Source: Streptomyces chryseus (GTDB lineage Bacteria; Actinomycetota; Actinomycetes; Streptomycetales; Streptomycetaceae). From it: a stretch of DNA of 64,000 nucleotides. The stretch spans positions 237,781-301,780 of the forward strand of contig NZ_BMVO01000006.1 of NCBI RefSeq assembly GCF_014650755.1. The letters run 5' to 3'. The translations under genes were made by a program, and so were the position numbers. Below are positions 1-9,024 of the stretch, in pieces (positions within the stretch are counted from its first letter, which is position 1; every line of letters starts with the position of its first letter). A model generated the notes under the pieces. It was not told the origin of the DNA, did not search any database, and saw only the letters and a list, made by a program, of their open reading frames with translations.

Positions 1-55
1 CGACGCGCACAGCCTGTGCCGGCACCGGCACATTGGTTCCTTTAAGCATGGACAT
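1..55 (-). CDS. TerD-family protein, N-terminal fragment (cut by window edge)
   Basis: Only the first 18 codons are in the window. Reading leftward from the ATG at 55 they give MSMLKGTNVPVPAQAVRV. This resembles the start of actinobacterial TerD-family (tellurium/stress resistance, calcium-binding) proteins, which often begin with an MLKGxNxPVP-like segment. A second in-frame ATG lies two codons later and could be the true start. The gene is divergent from the Pro/Tyr-rich gene at 327. The family call rests on this short N-terminus alone. Confidence 0.55.
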   Translation of the reverse strand, partial: MSMLKGTNVPVPAQAVRV

Positions 56-326
56 GATCGCCCCGATCGCGAGTGCGGGTGTCTGAGGATTTCCGTGGAG
101 CCAACCTATTCCCCGCGCTCTCCGAGCCCTGCGGCGACGGGCTCAAGATCACCCGGAGACCTCGGGTAACCCATGGCCAGGGCGCTCTTTACATGATCCC
201 AACGCCGAACGACGACCGTTTTTCCCAAGTTCGCTCGGATTAGGGATCCGCCGCCACTCGCAACCCGTAAAACAACCCTCTTATCGGGCTCCCCAACCAG
301 AACATCTTCGGCTTAACTTAGGTGCC
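56..326. other. Divergent intergenic region
   Basis: This 271-base gap separates the leftward TerD-like gene from the rightward gene at 327. It is less GC-rich than its surroundings, as expected for promoter DNA, with AT-rich patches near 190-205, 220-240 and 268-285. No riboswitch, tRNA or small ORF was recognised. A TTAACTTAGG stretch at 313-322 lies just before the ATG at 327 and could be a -10 element for a very short or absent leader; no convincing -35 partner was found. Confidence 0.4.
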
Positions 327-785
327 ATGACCTCCCCCCGCGCCACCTACGGCGGCGGTTACTACTCCGCCCCGTCCTTCCCGGACACCCCCATCTACGA
401 CTCCCTCGTCGCAGAGCGGGGCACGCCCCAGATCGCTCCCATCCGGGTACCTGCCGCGTACGACACCGGAAACAGCTATCTGCCGGCCCTCCCGGCGGCG
501 CTTCCCGCACTTCCCGCCGCACCCTCCTACTACTCCCCCGCCCCTTCCTACGGCTATCCGCAGCAGGCCGCGCCGCAGCCGCTGCAGCACGCCCCCGCGC
601 CGTACATCCCGCAACAGGCGTCGGGCCCGCGCGGTTACCCGGGCCCGCAGCAGTACCAGCAGCAGCCGCGCCAGGCCGCCGCCACCGGGTACGAGGCCAT
701 GCGTCCCGCGGCGCCGCGTCCGGTGCCCGCCCCGACGCCGTACGACGACCCGTACAACCACCAGTACCAGGGCCGGGGGTACTGA
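327..785 (+). CDS. Pro/Tyr/Gln-rich hypothetical protein (DUF6643-like)
   Basis: This 152-residue protein is rich in Pro, Ala, Tyr and Gln and looks mostly disordered. The first 60 residues are less repetitive (TYGGGYYSAPSFPDTPIYD) and resemble a conserved Streptomyces family that I recall as DUF6643. The rest is a low-complexity stretch with repeated proline and glutamine. There is no signal peptide, membrane segment or catalytic motif. The ATG at 327 sits about 10 bases after a possible -10 element and has no clear Shine-Dalgarno, so leaderless translation is possible. The function is unknown. Confidence 0.75.
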   Translation: MTSPRATYGGGYYSAPSFPDTPIYDSLVAERGTPQIAPIRVPAAYDTGNSYLPALPAALPALPAAPSYYSPAPSYGYPQQAAPQPLQHAPAPYIPQQASGPRGYPGPQQYQQQPRQAAATGYEAMRPAAPRPVPAPTPYDDPYNHQYQGRGY

Positions 786-827
786 CCCGGGGGCCGATTG
801 CCGGACCCGGCTGGCAGGATTGGCCGC

Positions 828-1652
828 ATGCCGAACTCGCTGCTCCACGCGGTCCATGTCTACCCGGTCAAGTCCGCGGCGGGGTGCGCCCCGGGCGAGG
901 TGGAGATCGAGCCGTGGGGCCCGGCCACGGACCGCAGATGGATGCTGGTCGACCCGGCCGGCAAGGTGGTCACGCAACGCCCTCAGCCGCGTCTCGCACT
1001 GGCGCGTGCCGAGTCCCTGCCGGACGGCGGGATACGGCTGACCGCGCCCGGCTGCGAGCCGCTGAGCGTGACCGTGCCCGAGCCGGCGGGCACGACGGGT
1101 GTGCAGCTCTGGAAGGACAAGGTGGAGGCGGTCGAGGCGGGCGCGGGGGCGCACGCCTGGTTCAGCGCGTACCTGGACACCGAGGTGCGCCTGGTCCATC
1201 TCGACGACCCGGCGCGCCGCCGTCCGGTCGCTCCGAAGTACGGGAAGCCCGGCGAGACGGTGAGCTTCGCCGACGCCTACCCCCTGCTGGTGACCACGCT
1301 CTCCTCGCTCGACGCGCTCAACTCCCTCGTCGCGCAGGGGGACCACGCCGACGAGGGGCCGCTCCCGATGAGCCGCTTCCGGCCGAACGCCGTCGTGGAC
1401 GGCCCCCCGCCGTGGGCGGAGGACGACTGGAAGCGCGTCGCCATCGGTGAGGTGACCTTCCGGGTCACCGAGCCCTGCGCCCGTTGTGTCGTCACCACCA
1501 CCGACCAGCGGACGGCCGAGCGCGGCAAGGAGCCGTTGCGCACCCTCGCCAGGCACCGGCGCTCCGGCGACAAGCTGCTCTTCGGACAGAATCTCGTGCC
1601 CGAGGGGACCGGGACGATCCGCGTCGGTGATCCGGTGAGAATCCTCGAATAG
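828..1652 (+). CDS. MOSC domain protein (YcbX-like)
   Basis: This 274-residue protein has a MOSC N-terminal beta-barrel (residues 1-120, with the YPVKS motif near residue 12) followed by a MOSC sulfur-carrier domain. The conserved segment SRFRPNAVVDGP and the EPCARC cysteine motif are present. Relatives bind the molybdenum cofactor or carry sulfur, for example in reduction of N-hydroxylated compounds. An upstream in-frame TTG at 798 exists, but the ATG at 828 places the barrel where the family normally starts. It follows the previous gene by 42 bases. The substrate cannot be inferred. Confidence 0.88.
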   Translation: MPNSLLHAVHVYPVKSAAGCAPGEVEIEPWGPATDRRWMLVDPAGKVVTQRPQPRLALARAESLPDGGIRLTAPGCEPLSVTVPEPAGTTGVQLWKDKVEAVEAGAGAHAWFSAYLDTEVRLVHLDDPARRRPVAPKYGKPGETVSFADAYPLLVTTLSSLDALNSLVAQGDHADEGPLPMSRFRPNAVVDGPPPWAEDDWKRVAIGEVTFRVTEPCARCVVTTTDQRTAERGKEPLRTLARHRRSGDKLLFGQNLVPEGTGTIRVGDPVRILE

Positions 1653-1749
1653 GCCGGCGGCCCGTGGGAACCCGCCGGGGCGGCACACCCGTTGAAGAAG
1701 CGCCCGAGGCGGTCGGGCGTGCGGCGGGCGCGGAAGGGGGTGCGGGACG

Positions 1750-2355
1750 GTGCGGACGGCGATAGCGGTGTGGCGCCGGCGGCACAGCCCGCTGTGCCGT
1801 ACGACCGATCTCGTCGAGGCGTGGGTGACGTTCGCCGTCGTCCTCCTGATCGTGTTCGCCGCCCCGGCGGCGGGATGGCTTTGCGGCACGCTCACCCACG
1901 AGGCGCTGCGGGAATCGGTGCGCGCCCAGCACGAGCAGCGCCACCGGACAACGGCGTACGTCGTCCGGACCACCACCGGGCCGGTCCTGCTTCCCGATCC
2001 GGAGAACCCTTCGGAGAGCGCCGCGCACATCGGAGTGGTGGCCCGCTGGACGGCGCACGACGGGACGGGGCGCACCGGGGCGGTGTCGACCACCCAGCGG
2101 GCCGCCCGGCCCGGCGACCGCTTCCGGATGTGGACGGACGACCGGGGCCGGCCGGTGGGCCGCCCCATGCGGGGGGCCACCGCCGACACCCACGCCACCA
2201 TCGCCGGCATCGGCGCGGCGGCAGCGGCGGCCGGGCTGTTCGAGGGCGGCAGGCGCCTGTTCGTACGGCGGCTCGCGCAGCGCCGGTACGCCCGGCTCGA
2301 CCGGGCGTGGGCCGAAGCCGGTCCCGACTGGGGACGTACCGGCGCCGGCAGCTGA
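1750..2355 (+). CDS. Rv1733c-like membrane protein
   Basis: This 201-residue protein has two predicted membrane segments: about residues 26-46 (TFAVVLLIVFAAPAAGW) and 148-166 (alanine-rich). An extracytoplasmic domain of about 100 residues lies between them and contains YVVRTT, VVARWTAHDG and a charged FRMWTDDRG turn. This is the layout of the actinobacterial Rv1733c family, whose function is unknown. The start is the GTG at 1750. The cytoplasmic C-terminus is rich in Arg. Confidence 0.8.
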   Translation: MRTAIAVWRRRHSPLCRTTDLVEAWVTFAVVLLIVFAAPAAGWLCGTLTHEALRESVRAQHEQRHRTTAYVVRTTTGPVLLPDPENPSESAAHIGVVARWTAHDGTGRTGAVSTTQRAARPGDRFRMWTDDRGRPVGRPMRGATADTHATIAGIGAAAAAAGLFEGGRRLFVRRLAQRRYARLDRAWAEAGPDWGRTGAGS

Positions 2356-2487
2356 CAGCCTCCCGCCGACGGTCCGCCGGACCGTCCACGAGCACGGCTG
2401 ACCGGTCAACTCCGCTCCCCGGCGCGCGCTACGGTGGAGCGGCCAGTTCGTCAGCACGTCGGCACAAGGTGGGGGCACAGCAACGCC

Positions 2488-4893
2488 ATGGCACAGGGCA
2501 CGGTCCAGGTGACGCACACCGGCACATCGCGGTGGCGGCGCCGCACAGGCGAATACGCCTCCCTCGCCGCGGCTCTGGAGGCCGCGGGCGACGGCGACGT
2601 GCTCACCGTCGCCCCTGGTACCTACCGGGAGAACCTCGTCGTCGAGCACGCCGTGACCCTGCGCGGCCCCGAGGGGACGGTCGGCTCGGTACGGATCGCC
2701 CCGGTGGACGGGGTGGCCCTGACCGTGCGCGCCTCCGCCGTGATCCAGGACCTCCACGTCGAGGGACAGGACACCGCGTCGCCCGCGCTGCTCGTCGAGG
2801 ACGGCACCCCCGAACTCGTCGACCTGCGCGTCGTGACGCGCTCCGCCGTCGGCATCGAGGTGCGTGGCGCCGCCCGGCCGACCGTGCGCCGCTGCACGGT
2901 CGACAACCCGGCGGGGGTCGGCATCGGCGTCATAGAGGGCGCGGGCGGTGTGTTCGAGGAGTGCGAGGTGGTCGCGGCCGGGCAGTCGGGCATCTCGGTG
3001 CGCGGCGGCGCGCACCCCCGGCTGGACCGCTGCCGGGTCCACCACACCTCGGGCGCGGGCCTCTCCGTGACCGGTGAGGGCAGCGGCCTGGAAGCCGTGG
3101 GGTGCGAGGTGTACGAGGTCAAGGGCACCGGCGTACAGGTCGCCGCCCGCGCCTCGGCCCACCTCACCGACTGCACGGTGCACCGCACCTCGGCCGACGG
3201 CGTCACGCTCGACACCGACGCCGTACTGACGCTGTCCGACTGCGACATCCACGACATTCCCGAGAACGCCATCGACCTGCGCTCGCGCGCGGTCCTCACG
3301 CTGACGCGTTCCACGGTGCGCCGCTTCGGCCGCAACGGGCTGTCCGTCTGGGACCCCGGCACGCGCGTGGACGCCAACCAGTGCGAGATCCACGACAGTA
3401 CGGGCGACTATCCCGCGGTGTGGATCAGCGACGGCGCGACCGCCGTGCTGGAGGGCTGCCGGGTACACGACGTACCGGACGCGCTGTTCGTCCTCGACCG
3501 GGGTTCGCGTGTGGACGTGGTGGACAGCGACCTGTCCCAGGTGCGCAACACGGCGGTGTCCGTGAGCGACGGCGCGACCGCGCAGCTGGACGACTGCCGG
3601 ATCCGTGAGGCGTCGACCGGTGCGTGGTTCCGCGACCACGGCAGCGGGGGCACGCTCTCCGGCTGCACCATCGACGGGGCGCAGACGGGCGTCATCGTCA
3701 CCAAGGGCGCCGACCCGCGCATGGAGCGCTGCACGGTCACCTCGCCGGCGGAGGCGGGCTTCTACGTCTCCGCGGAGGGCCGCGGCACCTTCCACGGCTG
3801 CCGGGTGACGGGGAGCAGCGGTTACGGCTTCCACGTGATCGACGGCTGCCGTACGACGCTGACCCGCTGCCGCACCGAGCGTTGTGCGCGCGGCGGTTAC
3901 GAGTTCGCCGAGGACGGGCCGCTCGTCGAGGACTGCACCAGTGACGAGAGCGGCGTCCGCGCGACCGTCCCGGAGGCCACCGCCGTGCTGACGGCCACGC
4001 AGACCACCGGGCTGCTCGGCGCGGTCCCCGGACAGCGGGCGGCGGAGCCCGTGGCCGCCCCTGTGCCGGACGCGGAGCCCGCCCAGACGTCGGCGGCCGT
4101 GCTGGGCGAACTGGACGCCCTGGTGGGCCTGGAGAGCGTCAAGCGGGAGGTGCGCGCGCTCACCGACATGATCGAGATCGGCCGCCGCCGCCAGGAGGCC
4201 GGCCTGAAGGCCGCCTCGGTCCGCCGGCACCTGGTGTTCACCGGCTCCCCCGGCACCGGCAAGACGACGGTGGCGCGCCTGTACGGCGAGATCCTCGCCT
4301 CGCTGGCGGTGCTGGAGCGCGGTCATCTCGTCGAGGTGTCCCGGGTGGACCTGGTCGGCGAGCACATCGGCTCCACGGCCATCCGCACGCAGGAGGCCTT
4401 CGACCGGGCGCGCGGCGGTGTGCTGTTCATCGACGAGGCGTACGCCCTGTCCCCGGAGGACTCGGGCCGCGACTTCGGCAAGGAGGCCATCGACACCCTG
4501 GTGAAGCTCATGGAGGACCACCGGGACGCGGTCGTCGTCATCGTCGCCGGCTACACGGCGGAGATGCAGCGCTTCCTGAACGTCAATCCCGGTGTCGCCT
4601 CGCGCTTCTCGCGCACGATCACCTTCTCCGACTACGCCCCGGAGGAACTGCTGCGCATCGTCGAGCAGCAGGCCGAGGAGCACGAGTACCGGCTGGGTAC
4701 GGGAACGGCCGAAGCGCTTGTCAAGTACTTCACCGCGCTGCCCAAGGGGCCCGCGTTCGGCAACGGCCGTACCGCGCGGCAGACCTTCGAGTCGATGGTG
4801 GAACGGCACGCGGGCCGGGTCGCCCAGCTCACCGAGATGAACACGGACGACCTGACCCTCCTCTACCCCGAGGACCTGCCGGAACTTCCCTGA
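2488..4893 (+). CDS. Right-handed beta-helix / AAA+ (CbbX/EccA-type) ATPase fusion
   Basis: This 801-residue protein has two parts. Residues about 10-500 are short repeats of about 23 residues ending in C-x-[IV] turns (for example CEVYEVKG, CTVHRTSADG), typical of a right-handed parallel beta-helix. After an Ala/Pro linker, residues about 545-800 form a CbbX/EccA-type AAA+ module. It has Walker A GSPGTGKTT near residue 585, Walker B VLFIDEA near 645 and an arginine-finger region SRFSRT near 710. The upstream GTG at 2434 would add 18 residues, but the ATG at 2488 is preferred by position of the first strand. Its 3' end overlaps the convergent gene by 31 bases. EccA-like ATPases act in type VII secretion, but no secretion genes are adjacent, so its partner is unknown. 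Confidence 0.88.
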   Translation: MAQGTVQVTHTGTSRWRRRTGEYASLAAALEAAGDGDVLTVAPGTYRENLVVEHAVTLRGPEGTVGSVRIAPVDGVALTVRASAVIQDLHVEGQDTASPALLVEDGTPELVDLRVVTRSAVGIEVRGAARPTVRRCTVDNPAGVGIGVIEGAGGVFEECEVVAAGQSGISVRGGAHPRLDRCRVHHTSGAGLSVTGEGSGLEAVGCEVYEVKGTGVQVAARASAHLTDCTVHRTSADGVTLDTDAVLTLSDCDIHDIPENAIDLRSRAVLTLTRSTVRRFGRNGLSVWDPGTRVDANQCEIHDSTGDYPAVWISDGATAVLEGCRVHDVPDALFVLDRGSRVDVVDSDLSQVRNTAVSVSDGATAQLDDCRIREASTGAWFRDHGSGGTLSGCTIDGAQTGVIVTKGADPRMERCTVTSPAEAGFYVSAEGRGTFHGCRVTGSSGYGFHVIDGCRTTLTRCRTERCARGGYEFAEDGPLVEDCTSDESGVRATVPEATAVLTATQTTGLLGAVPGQRAAEPVAAPVPDAEPAQTSAAVLGELDALVGLESVKREVRALTDMIEIGRRRQEAGLKAASVRRHLVFTGSPGTGKTTVARLYGEILASLAVLERGHLVEVSRVDLVGEHIGSTAIRTQEAFDRARGGVLFIDEAYALSPEDSGRDFGKEAIDTLVKLMEDHRDAVVVIVAGYTAEMQRFLNVNPGVASRFSRTITFSDYAPEELLRIVEQQAEEHEYRLGTGTAEALVKYFTALPKGPAFGNGRTARQTFESMVERHAGRVAQLTEMNTDDLTLLYPEDLPELP

Positions 4894-7238
4894 CCGAGTG
4901 GGATGTCGGGCCGCTGCCTGGGCACCGCGCACGGCGGCAGCCGGCCCAGCAGCGCGGTCCTCTCCCGGTCGAACGCGGGATCGGCCTGGTAGTCGGAATG
5001 ACCGAGCACGGGAGCGGGCAGCGGCTGTTCCCTGGTGCGTCCGTAGGCGAGCGGGTCCATGAGCGCTTCCGTGTCCACACCGGGCGCCTGGTCGCCCTTC
5101 ACGCGCACCGGTCCGCCGATGGGATCGGTACGACGCCACAGGTTGCGCCAGCAGTGCACCTCGTCGCTGAGGGCTTCCAGACAGGCGGTTCCGAAGAACG
5201 CCGGGAACCAGCGCCCGTACAGCCGCTCCAGGGGCGACCCGTGGGTGAGCAGGGCGACCCGCCGCCTGGCGCGCGGCGGCAGCTGCCAGACGGACGCGGC
5301 GGCCAGGACACTGCCCTGCGAGTGCCCGGAGATGACGAGCCGTCCGCCGGTGCGGTCGGTCCAGCCGGCCATCCGCCAGGTCAGGTCGGGCACCGCGCGC
5401 TCCGCGTAACAGGGCGGCGCGAAGGGGTGGGAGGCGCGCGGCCAGAACGTGCCGACGTCCCACAGGATGCCGATGGTGCGGCGGGCCGCGGGGTCGCGGT
5501 AGGCCCGCCGGCCCCAGGTGACGAACAGTATGAATCCGACGCCGATCAGCCACGAGCCGAGCGCCTGCGCGGCCTGCGCCGCCGACGCGACGAAGTCGGC
5601 GGTGCCCGCGGCGGCCCGGCCCGGCACCTTTCCGGTCACCCACGCCCCCACGAGCGCGGCGGCGCCGAGCACCAGGGTGGCGGCCGAGGTGACGCCGAGG
5701 ATCGCCGGGGCGCGGTCGGTGAGCGCGGCCATCGCACGGACGCGGGCGATACGGCGGGTGCGGACCACGTCGGGATCGGCGTCCGGGTACTCCGCCTCGA
5801 TGTCGCCGGCCATGGCACGCCGGGCGCGCCAGGTGCCCACGGCGAAGAAGGCGCCCAGCGCCAGCAGGACGACGAGCAGCGGCGGGATCACGGAGGCCTG
5901 CCAGGTGAGCAGCACCGGGGGCCCCGCGATGACGCCGCCGGGCTCTCCCGGCGTACCCGCTCCGTCGAGCCAGTCCGCGACCCGCTGGGCGACGCCGCCG
6001 GTCATGACCCCGCCCAGCGCGCAGGCGAGCATGGCGGTGGCGGGACCACCGAGTCCGCGCATCGCCGTACGGGCGTCGGGCACGCGCCGGTACATGGCCA
6101 GCGCGACGACGCCGAGCGCGACGACCAGGCCGCCCTGGGCGAGGGCGACGATGCCGAAGGCACGGTCGCCCGGCAGCCGGCCCGCGGAGACCCACCCGGG
6201 GCGTGACCATGCGGCGTACAGCACCGTCAGCGCCAGCAGGACCAGCGCGGAGCCGGGCAGCAGGGCGGTGACGGCCTTGTCCAGCGTGACGTCGAGGCGG
6301 CTCTCGCTGCGGCCCCTGCGGCACACCACCCACACCACCAGGACGGCCCCGGCGAGCAGCGCCAGTTCCAGCAGCCAGCCGATCGCTTCCAGCAGGGGCC
6401 CCGCGGCGCGGCGGTCGTGGCCTGCCGCCGCTCCGGCGAGGGCGGCGGCGACGGTGAGGAACCCGGCGGCGGTGTGGGCGGCGCGCAGCCGGGCGACGAG
6501 GCGGCGGCCGTACCAGAAGCCCGGCATGCCGAGGGCGGGGCGGGCGGTCGGCTCGTCGGGGTCCGGCTCCGCGCCGGCGGGCAGGGGGCGCTGGGACTCG
6601 TACGCGCTCCAGGTGCGGTGGGACAGGTACCAGAGCAGGCCGGTCACCGCGGCGGGCACGAGCGCGGCCACGGCGAGGCGACGGCCCGGCTCGGACCACC
6701 AGCCGCCCCGATCGGTGGACAGGAAACCCAGCCACGACTTGTCGCCGGAGCAGCGGGGTGAGCCCGCGCACTGCCAGGCGGTGAGGTCCAGCGCGACCTC
6801 GCAGGCGGCGGCGATCAGCAGCACGGTGAGGCTCAGCGCGAGGAGCCGCACCAGCACGCCGTACATGCGCACGGTCCTGGTGAGGCCGCGGGTGGTGGGC
6901 TGCATCCAGTGGGCGAGGTTGGCGACCATGAAGGGCAGCAGGAGCAGCCACAGGGCGCGGGCGCCGTTGCCGGAGGTGAGGTTGCACCAGACGTACGCCT
7001 CGGGGACCGGCCGGTCGCGGGCCTCGTCCCCGGCCGGCACCTGTCCGCCGGGGCCCGTGGTGCGGTCCGCTTCGACGTCCTCGGCGCGGCGGTACACGGC
7101 TGCGGTCTCGTCGCCGGTGATGCGGACCGTACGCGGGTCACCGAGCATCTCCTGGGGTGTGGTGCCGCCGACCCCGTGGACCAGCAGTTCGAGCGCGGGG
7201 CCGCCGTCGTCGTCGCGAGGCGGTGTGACACGGGGCAC
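4863..7238 (-). CDS. Large integral membrane protein with alpha/beta-hydrolase-like motif
   Basis: This 791-residue protein starts with an HGVGGTTPQEML segment near residue 22. It has about ten hydrophobic segments between residues 95 and 560, then a C-terminal domain with the nucleophile-elbow motif GHSQGS near residue 637 and WRNLWRRTDPIGGPV after it. The split layout (oxyanion-type HGVGG at the N-terminus, GxSxG at the C-terminus, membrane block between) suggests a membrane-embedded lipase/esterase-like fold. This is inference. The start is the ATG at 7238, divergent from the DeoR regulator at 7437. The last 31 bases overlap the AAA+ gene on the other strand. Confidence 0.8.
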   Translation of the reverse strand: MPRVTPPRDDDGGPALELLVHGVGGTTPQEMLGDPRTVRITGDETAAVYRRAEDVEADRTTGPGGQVPAGDEARDRPVPEAYVWCNLTSGNGARALWLLLLPFMVANLAHWMQPTTRGLTRTVRMYGVLVRLLALSLTVLLIAAACEVALDLTAWQCAGSPRCSGDKSWLGFLSTDRGGWWSEPGRRLAVAALVPAAVTGLLWYLSHRTWSAYESQRPLPAGAEPDPDEPTARPALGMPGFWYGRRLVARLRAAHTAAGFLTVAAALAGAAAGHDRRAAGPLLEAIGWLLELALLAGAVLVVWVVCRRGRSESRLDVTLDKAVTALLPGSALVLLALTVLYAAWSRPGWVSAGRLPGDRAFGIVALAQGGLVVALGVVALAMYRRVPDARTAMRGLGGPATAMLACALGGVMTGGVAQRVADWLDGAGTPGEPGGVIAGPPVLLTWQASVIPPLLVVLLALGAFFAVGTWRARRAMAGDIEAEYPDADPDVVRTRRIARVRAMAALTDRAPAILGVTSAATLVLGAAALVGAWVTGKVPGRAAAGTADFVASAAQAAQALGSWLIGVGFILFVTWGRRAYRDPAARRTIGILWDVGTFWPRASHPFAPPCYAERAVPDLTWRMAGWTDRTGGRLVISGHSQGSVLAAASVWQLPPRARRRVALLTHGSPLERLYGRWFPAFFGTACLEALSDEVHCWRNLWRRTDPIGGPVRVKGDQAPGVDTEALMDPLAYGRTREQPLPAPVLGHSDYQADPAFDRERTALLGRLPPCAVPRQRPDIPLGQGSSGRSSG

Positions 7239-7436
7239 TTCTGTGGCTCGCTCTCGTGGTGGGAGGATCGTCTTCCGCGCACGGCGCGGCCGCTCAAGGA
7301 TCCCGGATCATGGACGGCCGTGGCACGGCTCTCGCCGAATCTCACGGAATCTCCCCGAGGTCCGGCCGCAGGGCACGCGTGCGAGGATGAGCCACCCCTC
7401 ATGCCTGTACCCCGAAACGAAGGGACCGGACCGCCC

Positions 7437-8327
7437 GTGACCGACAGTCAGAACCTGCTCGCGGAGCAGCGTCGTGCCTTGATCCTCGACGAGGTCAGGC
7501 GACGCGGCGGTGTCCGGGTCCAAGAGCTGACCAGGAAGCTCAACGTCTCCGACATGACGGTCCGACGGGACCTCGACGCGCTGGCGCGCCAGGGCGTCGT
7601 GGAGAAGGTGCACGGCGGCGCGGTTCCGGTGGTCGAGGCGAGTACGCACGAGCCCGGCTTCGAGGCGAAGTCGGGTCTCGAACTGAGCGCCAAGGAGGAC
7701 ATCGCGCGGGCGGCGGCGGCGATGACGGTGCCCGGCAGCGCGATCGCGCTGTCCGGCGGTACGACGACGTACGCGCTCGCCCAGCACCTGCTGGAGGTGC
7801 CGGACCTGACGGTGGTGACCAACTCGGTGCGGGTCGCCGACGTGTTCCACACCGCGCAGCGCGCGGGCGGCGGGAAGGGGCCGCGTCCCGGTGCGGCCAC
7901 GGTGGTGCTCACCGGCGGCGTGCGGACGCCGTCGGACTCGCTGGTGGGTCCGGTCGCCGACCAGGCGATCCGTTCGCTCCACTTCGACGTGCTGTTCCTC
8001 GGGGTGCACGGGATCTCGGTCGAGGCGGGGCTCTCGACCCCGAACCTGGCGGAGGCGGAGACCAACCGGCGTCTGGTGCGGTCGGCGCGGCGGGTCGTCG
8101 TGGTCGCGGACCACACCAAGTGGGGCACGGTGGGGCTGAGTTCGTTCGCGACGCTCGAAGAGGTCGACACCCTGGTGACGGACCGGGGGCTGTCCGCCGG
8201 GGCCCGTGAGGAGATGGCCGAGCACCTGCCGGGGCTCGTGGTGGCCGGCGAATCCGGGGCCGTCGGGGCCCCGGACGGTGCGGCCGGGGACAGCGGTCCG
8301 CCGGGCAGCGGTCCGGCAGACAACTGA
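7437..8327 (+). CDS. DeoR/GlpR-family transcriptional regulator
   Basis: This 296-residue repressor has a DeoR N-terminal winged helix (ILDEVRRRGGVRVQEL and VSDMTVRRDLDALARQG, residues about 10-55). A sugar-phosphate sensor domain follows (GGTTTYALAQHL, then LGVHGISVEAGLSTPN and ADHTKWG). The GTG at 7437, preceded by AAGGGA, gives the usual family N-terminus; an ATG at 7401 would add 12 residues. The family normally senses a phosphorylated sugar or polyol. No sugar gene adjoins it, so its target is unclear. It is divergent from the large membrane protein. Confidence 0.9.
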   Translation: MTDSQNLLAEQRRALILDEVRRRGGVRVQELTRKLNVSDMTVRRDLDALARQGVVEKVHGGAVPVVEASTHEPGFEAKSGLELSAKEDIARAAAAMTVPGSAIALSGGTTTYALAQHLLEVPDLTVVTNSVRVADVFHTAQRAGGGKGPRPGAATVVLTGGVRTPSDSLVGPVADQAIRSLHFDVLFLGVHGISVEAGLSTPNLAEAETNRRLVRSARRVVVVADHTKWGTVGLSSFATLEEVDTLVTDRGLSAGAREEMAEHLPGLVVAGESGAVGAPDGAAGDSGPPGSGPADN

Positions 8328-8417
8328 CGGCCCGCCAGTTACCGTGTGCGGGCTTGGCCGGCGAGGGCCCCCCGGGCCGTCGCGCCACCGCCCGAAACCG
8401 CTGGGGGTACAGGTCCC

Positions 8418-8897
8418 ATGGCACGCCGACTCCGCCCTGTCGCACTCGACTTCGTCGAGACCGCTCCGACGCGCCTGGTCTTCACGGCCGAGGTGGTCGC
8501 ACCTCCGCAGGCCGTCTACCGGGCGCTCGCCGAGGACGTCACCGGCTGGCCCGCCTGGTTCGGCGCGGTGACGATGTGCCGGCCCACCGCGGGCGGAGCG
8601 GGGCGCGACGTACGCCTCAAGGGCGGCGTCCGCTTCCAGGAGACGGTCCTGGCCGCGGAGCCCGCCGAGCGGTACGCGTACCGCGTCGACGTGACCAACG
8701 CCCCCGGCGTGCGCGCCCTGGTGGAGGAGTGGCGGCTCACCCCGGCCGGTACCGGCACCCGGGTGCGCTGGACGTTCGCGGCGGCGGGCCCGGCGCCCTT
8801 CGGGACGGCGCTGCGCCTGGTCCGGCCCGGTCTGGGGCGGGCCTTCCGCGACGCGGTCCGCACCCTCGACCGGCGGCTTGCTTCCGCGGACACCTAG
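8418..8897 (+). CDS. SRPBCC (polyketide cyclase-like) family protein
   Basis: This 159-residue protein shows the START/SRPBCC pattern: an early beta strand, VYRALAEDVTGWPAWFG at residues 33-50, then alternating strands and a long C-terminal helix (FRDAVRTLDRRLA). Such helix-grip folds bind hydrophobic ligands and include aromatase/cyclases and stress proteins. There is no second domain and no polyketide synthase nearby, so a housekeeping lipid- or ligand-binding role is more likely. The ATG at 8418 is preferred over the GTG at 8346, which would add an Arg/Pro-rich stretch. Confidence 0.82.
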   Translation: MARRLRPVALDFVETAPTRLVFTAEVVAPPQAVYRALAEDVTGWPAWFGAVTMCRPTAGGAGRDVRLKGGVRFQETVLAAEPAERYAYRVDVTNAPGVRALVEEWRLTPAGTGTRVRWTFAAAGPAPFGTALRLVRPGLGRAFRDAVRTLDRRLASADT

Positions 8898-8908
8898 GCA
8901 TCCGCTCC

Positions 8909-8980
8909 GTCGGGAACGGCGTCCGCCGCGTCGGCAACCGACCCGTCGGGAACGGCGGCCACGCTGTCGGCAGCCACCCC
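8909..8980. repeat. Two direct copies of a 36-bp repeat
   Basis: GTCGGGAACGGCG occurs at 8909-8921 and again at 8945-8957. Each copy is followed about 10 bases later by GTCGGCA. The period is 36 bases. The repeat lies in the 127-base gap between the convergent SRPBCC and cysteine-synthase-like genes and may serve as a weak terminator region. Confidence 0.5.
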
Positions 8981-9024
8981 GCCGACAGCCGTACGCACCT
9001 GCCGGCGGGGCGTCGGCCGCGCTC

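Noticed and set aside
56..326. Riboswitch or structured leader
   Set aside because: No known riboswitch core was recognised and the region lies between divergent starts.
2488..4893. Type VII secretion locus
   Set aside because: Only the EccA-like ATPase module is present. No EsxA/B, EccB, EccC, EccD or mycosin gene is nearby.
1492..6987. Very long minus-strand open frame of about 1800 codons
   Set aside because: It is a mirror of real genes in GC-rich DNA. Its translation is Arg/Pro/Ala-rich without motifs, and it crosses opposite-strand genes with clear domains.
8418..8897. Polyketide cyclase
   Set aside because: The SRPBCC fold is broad and no polyketide synthase is present, so only the fold is claimed.
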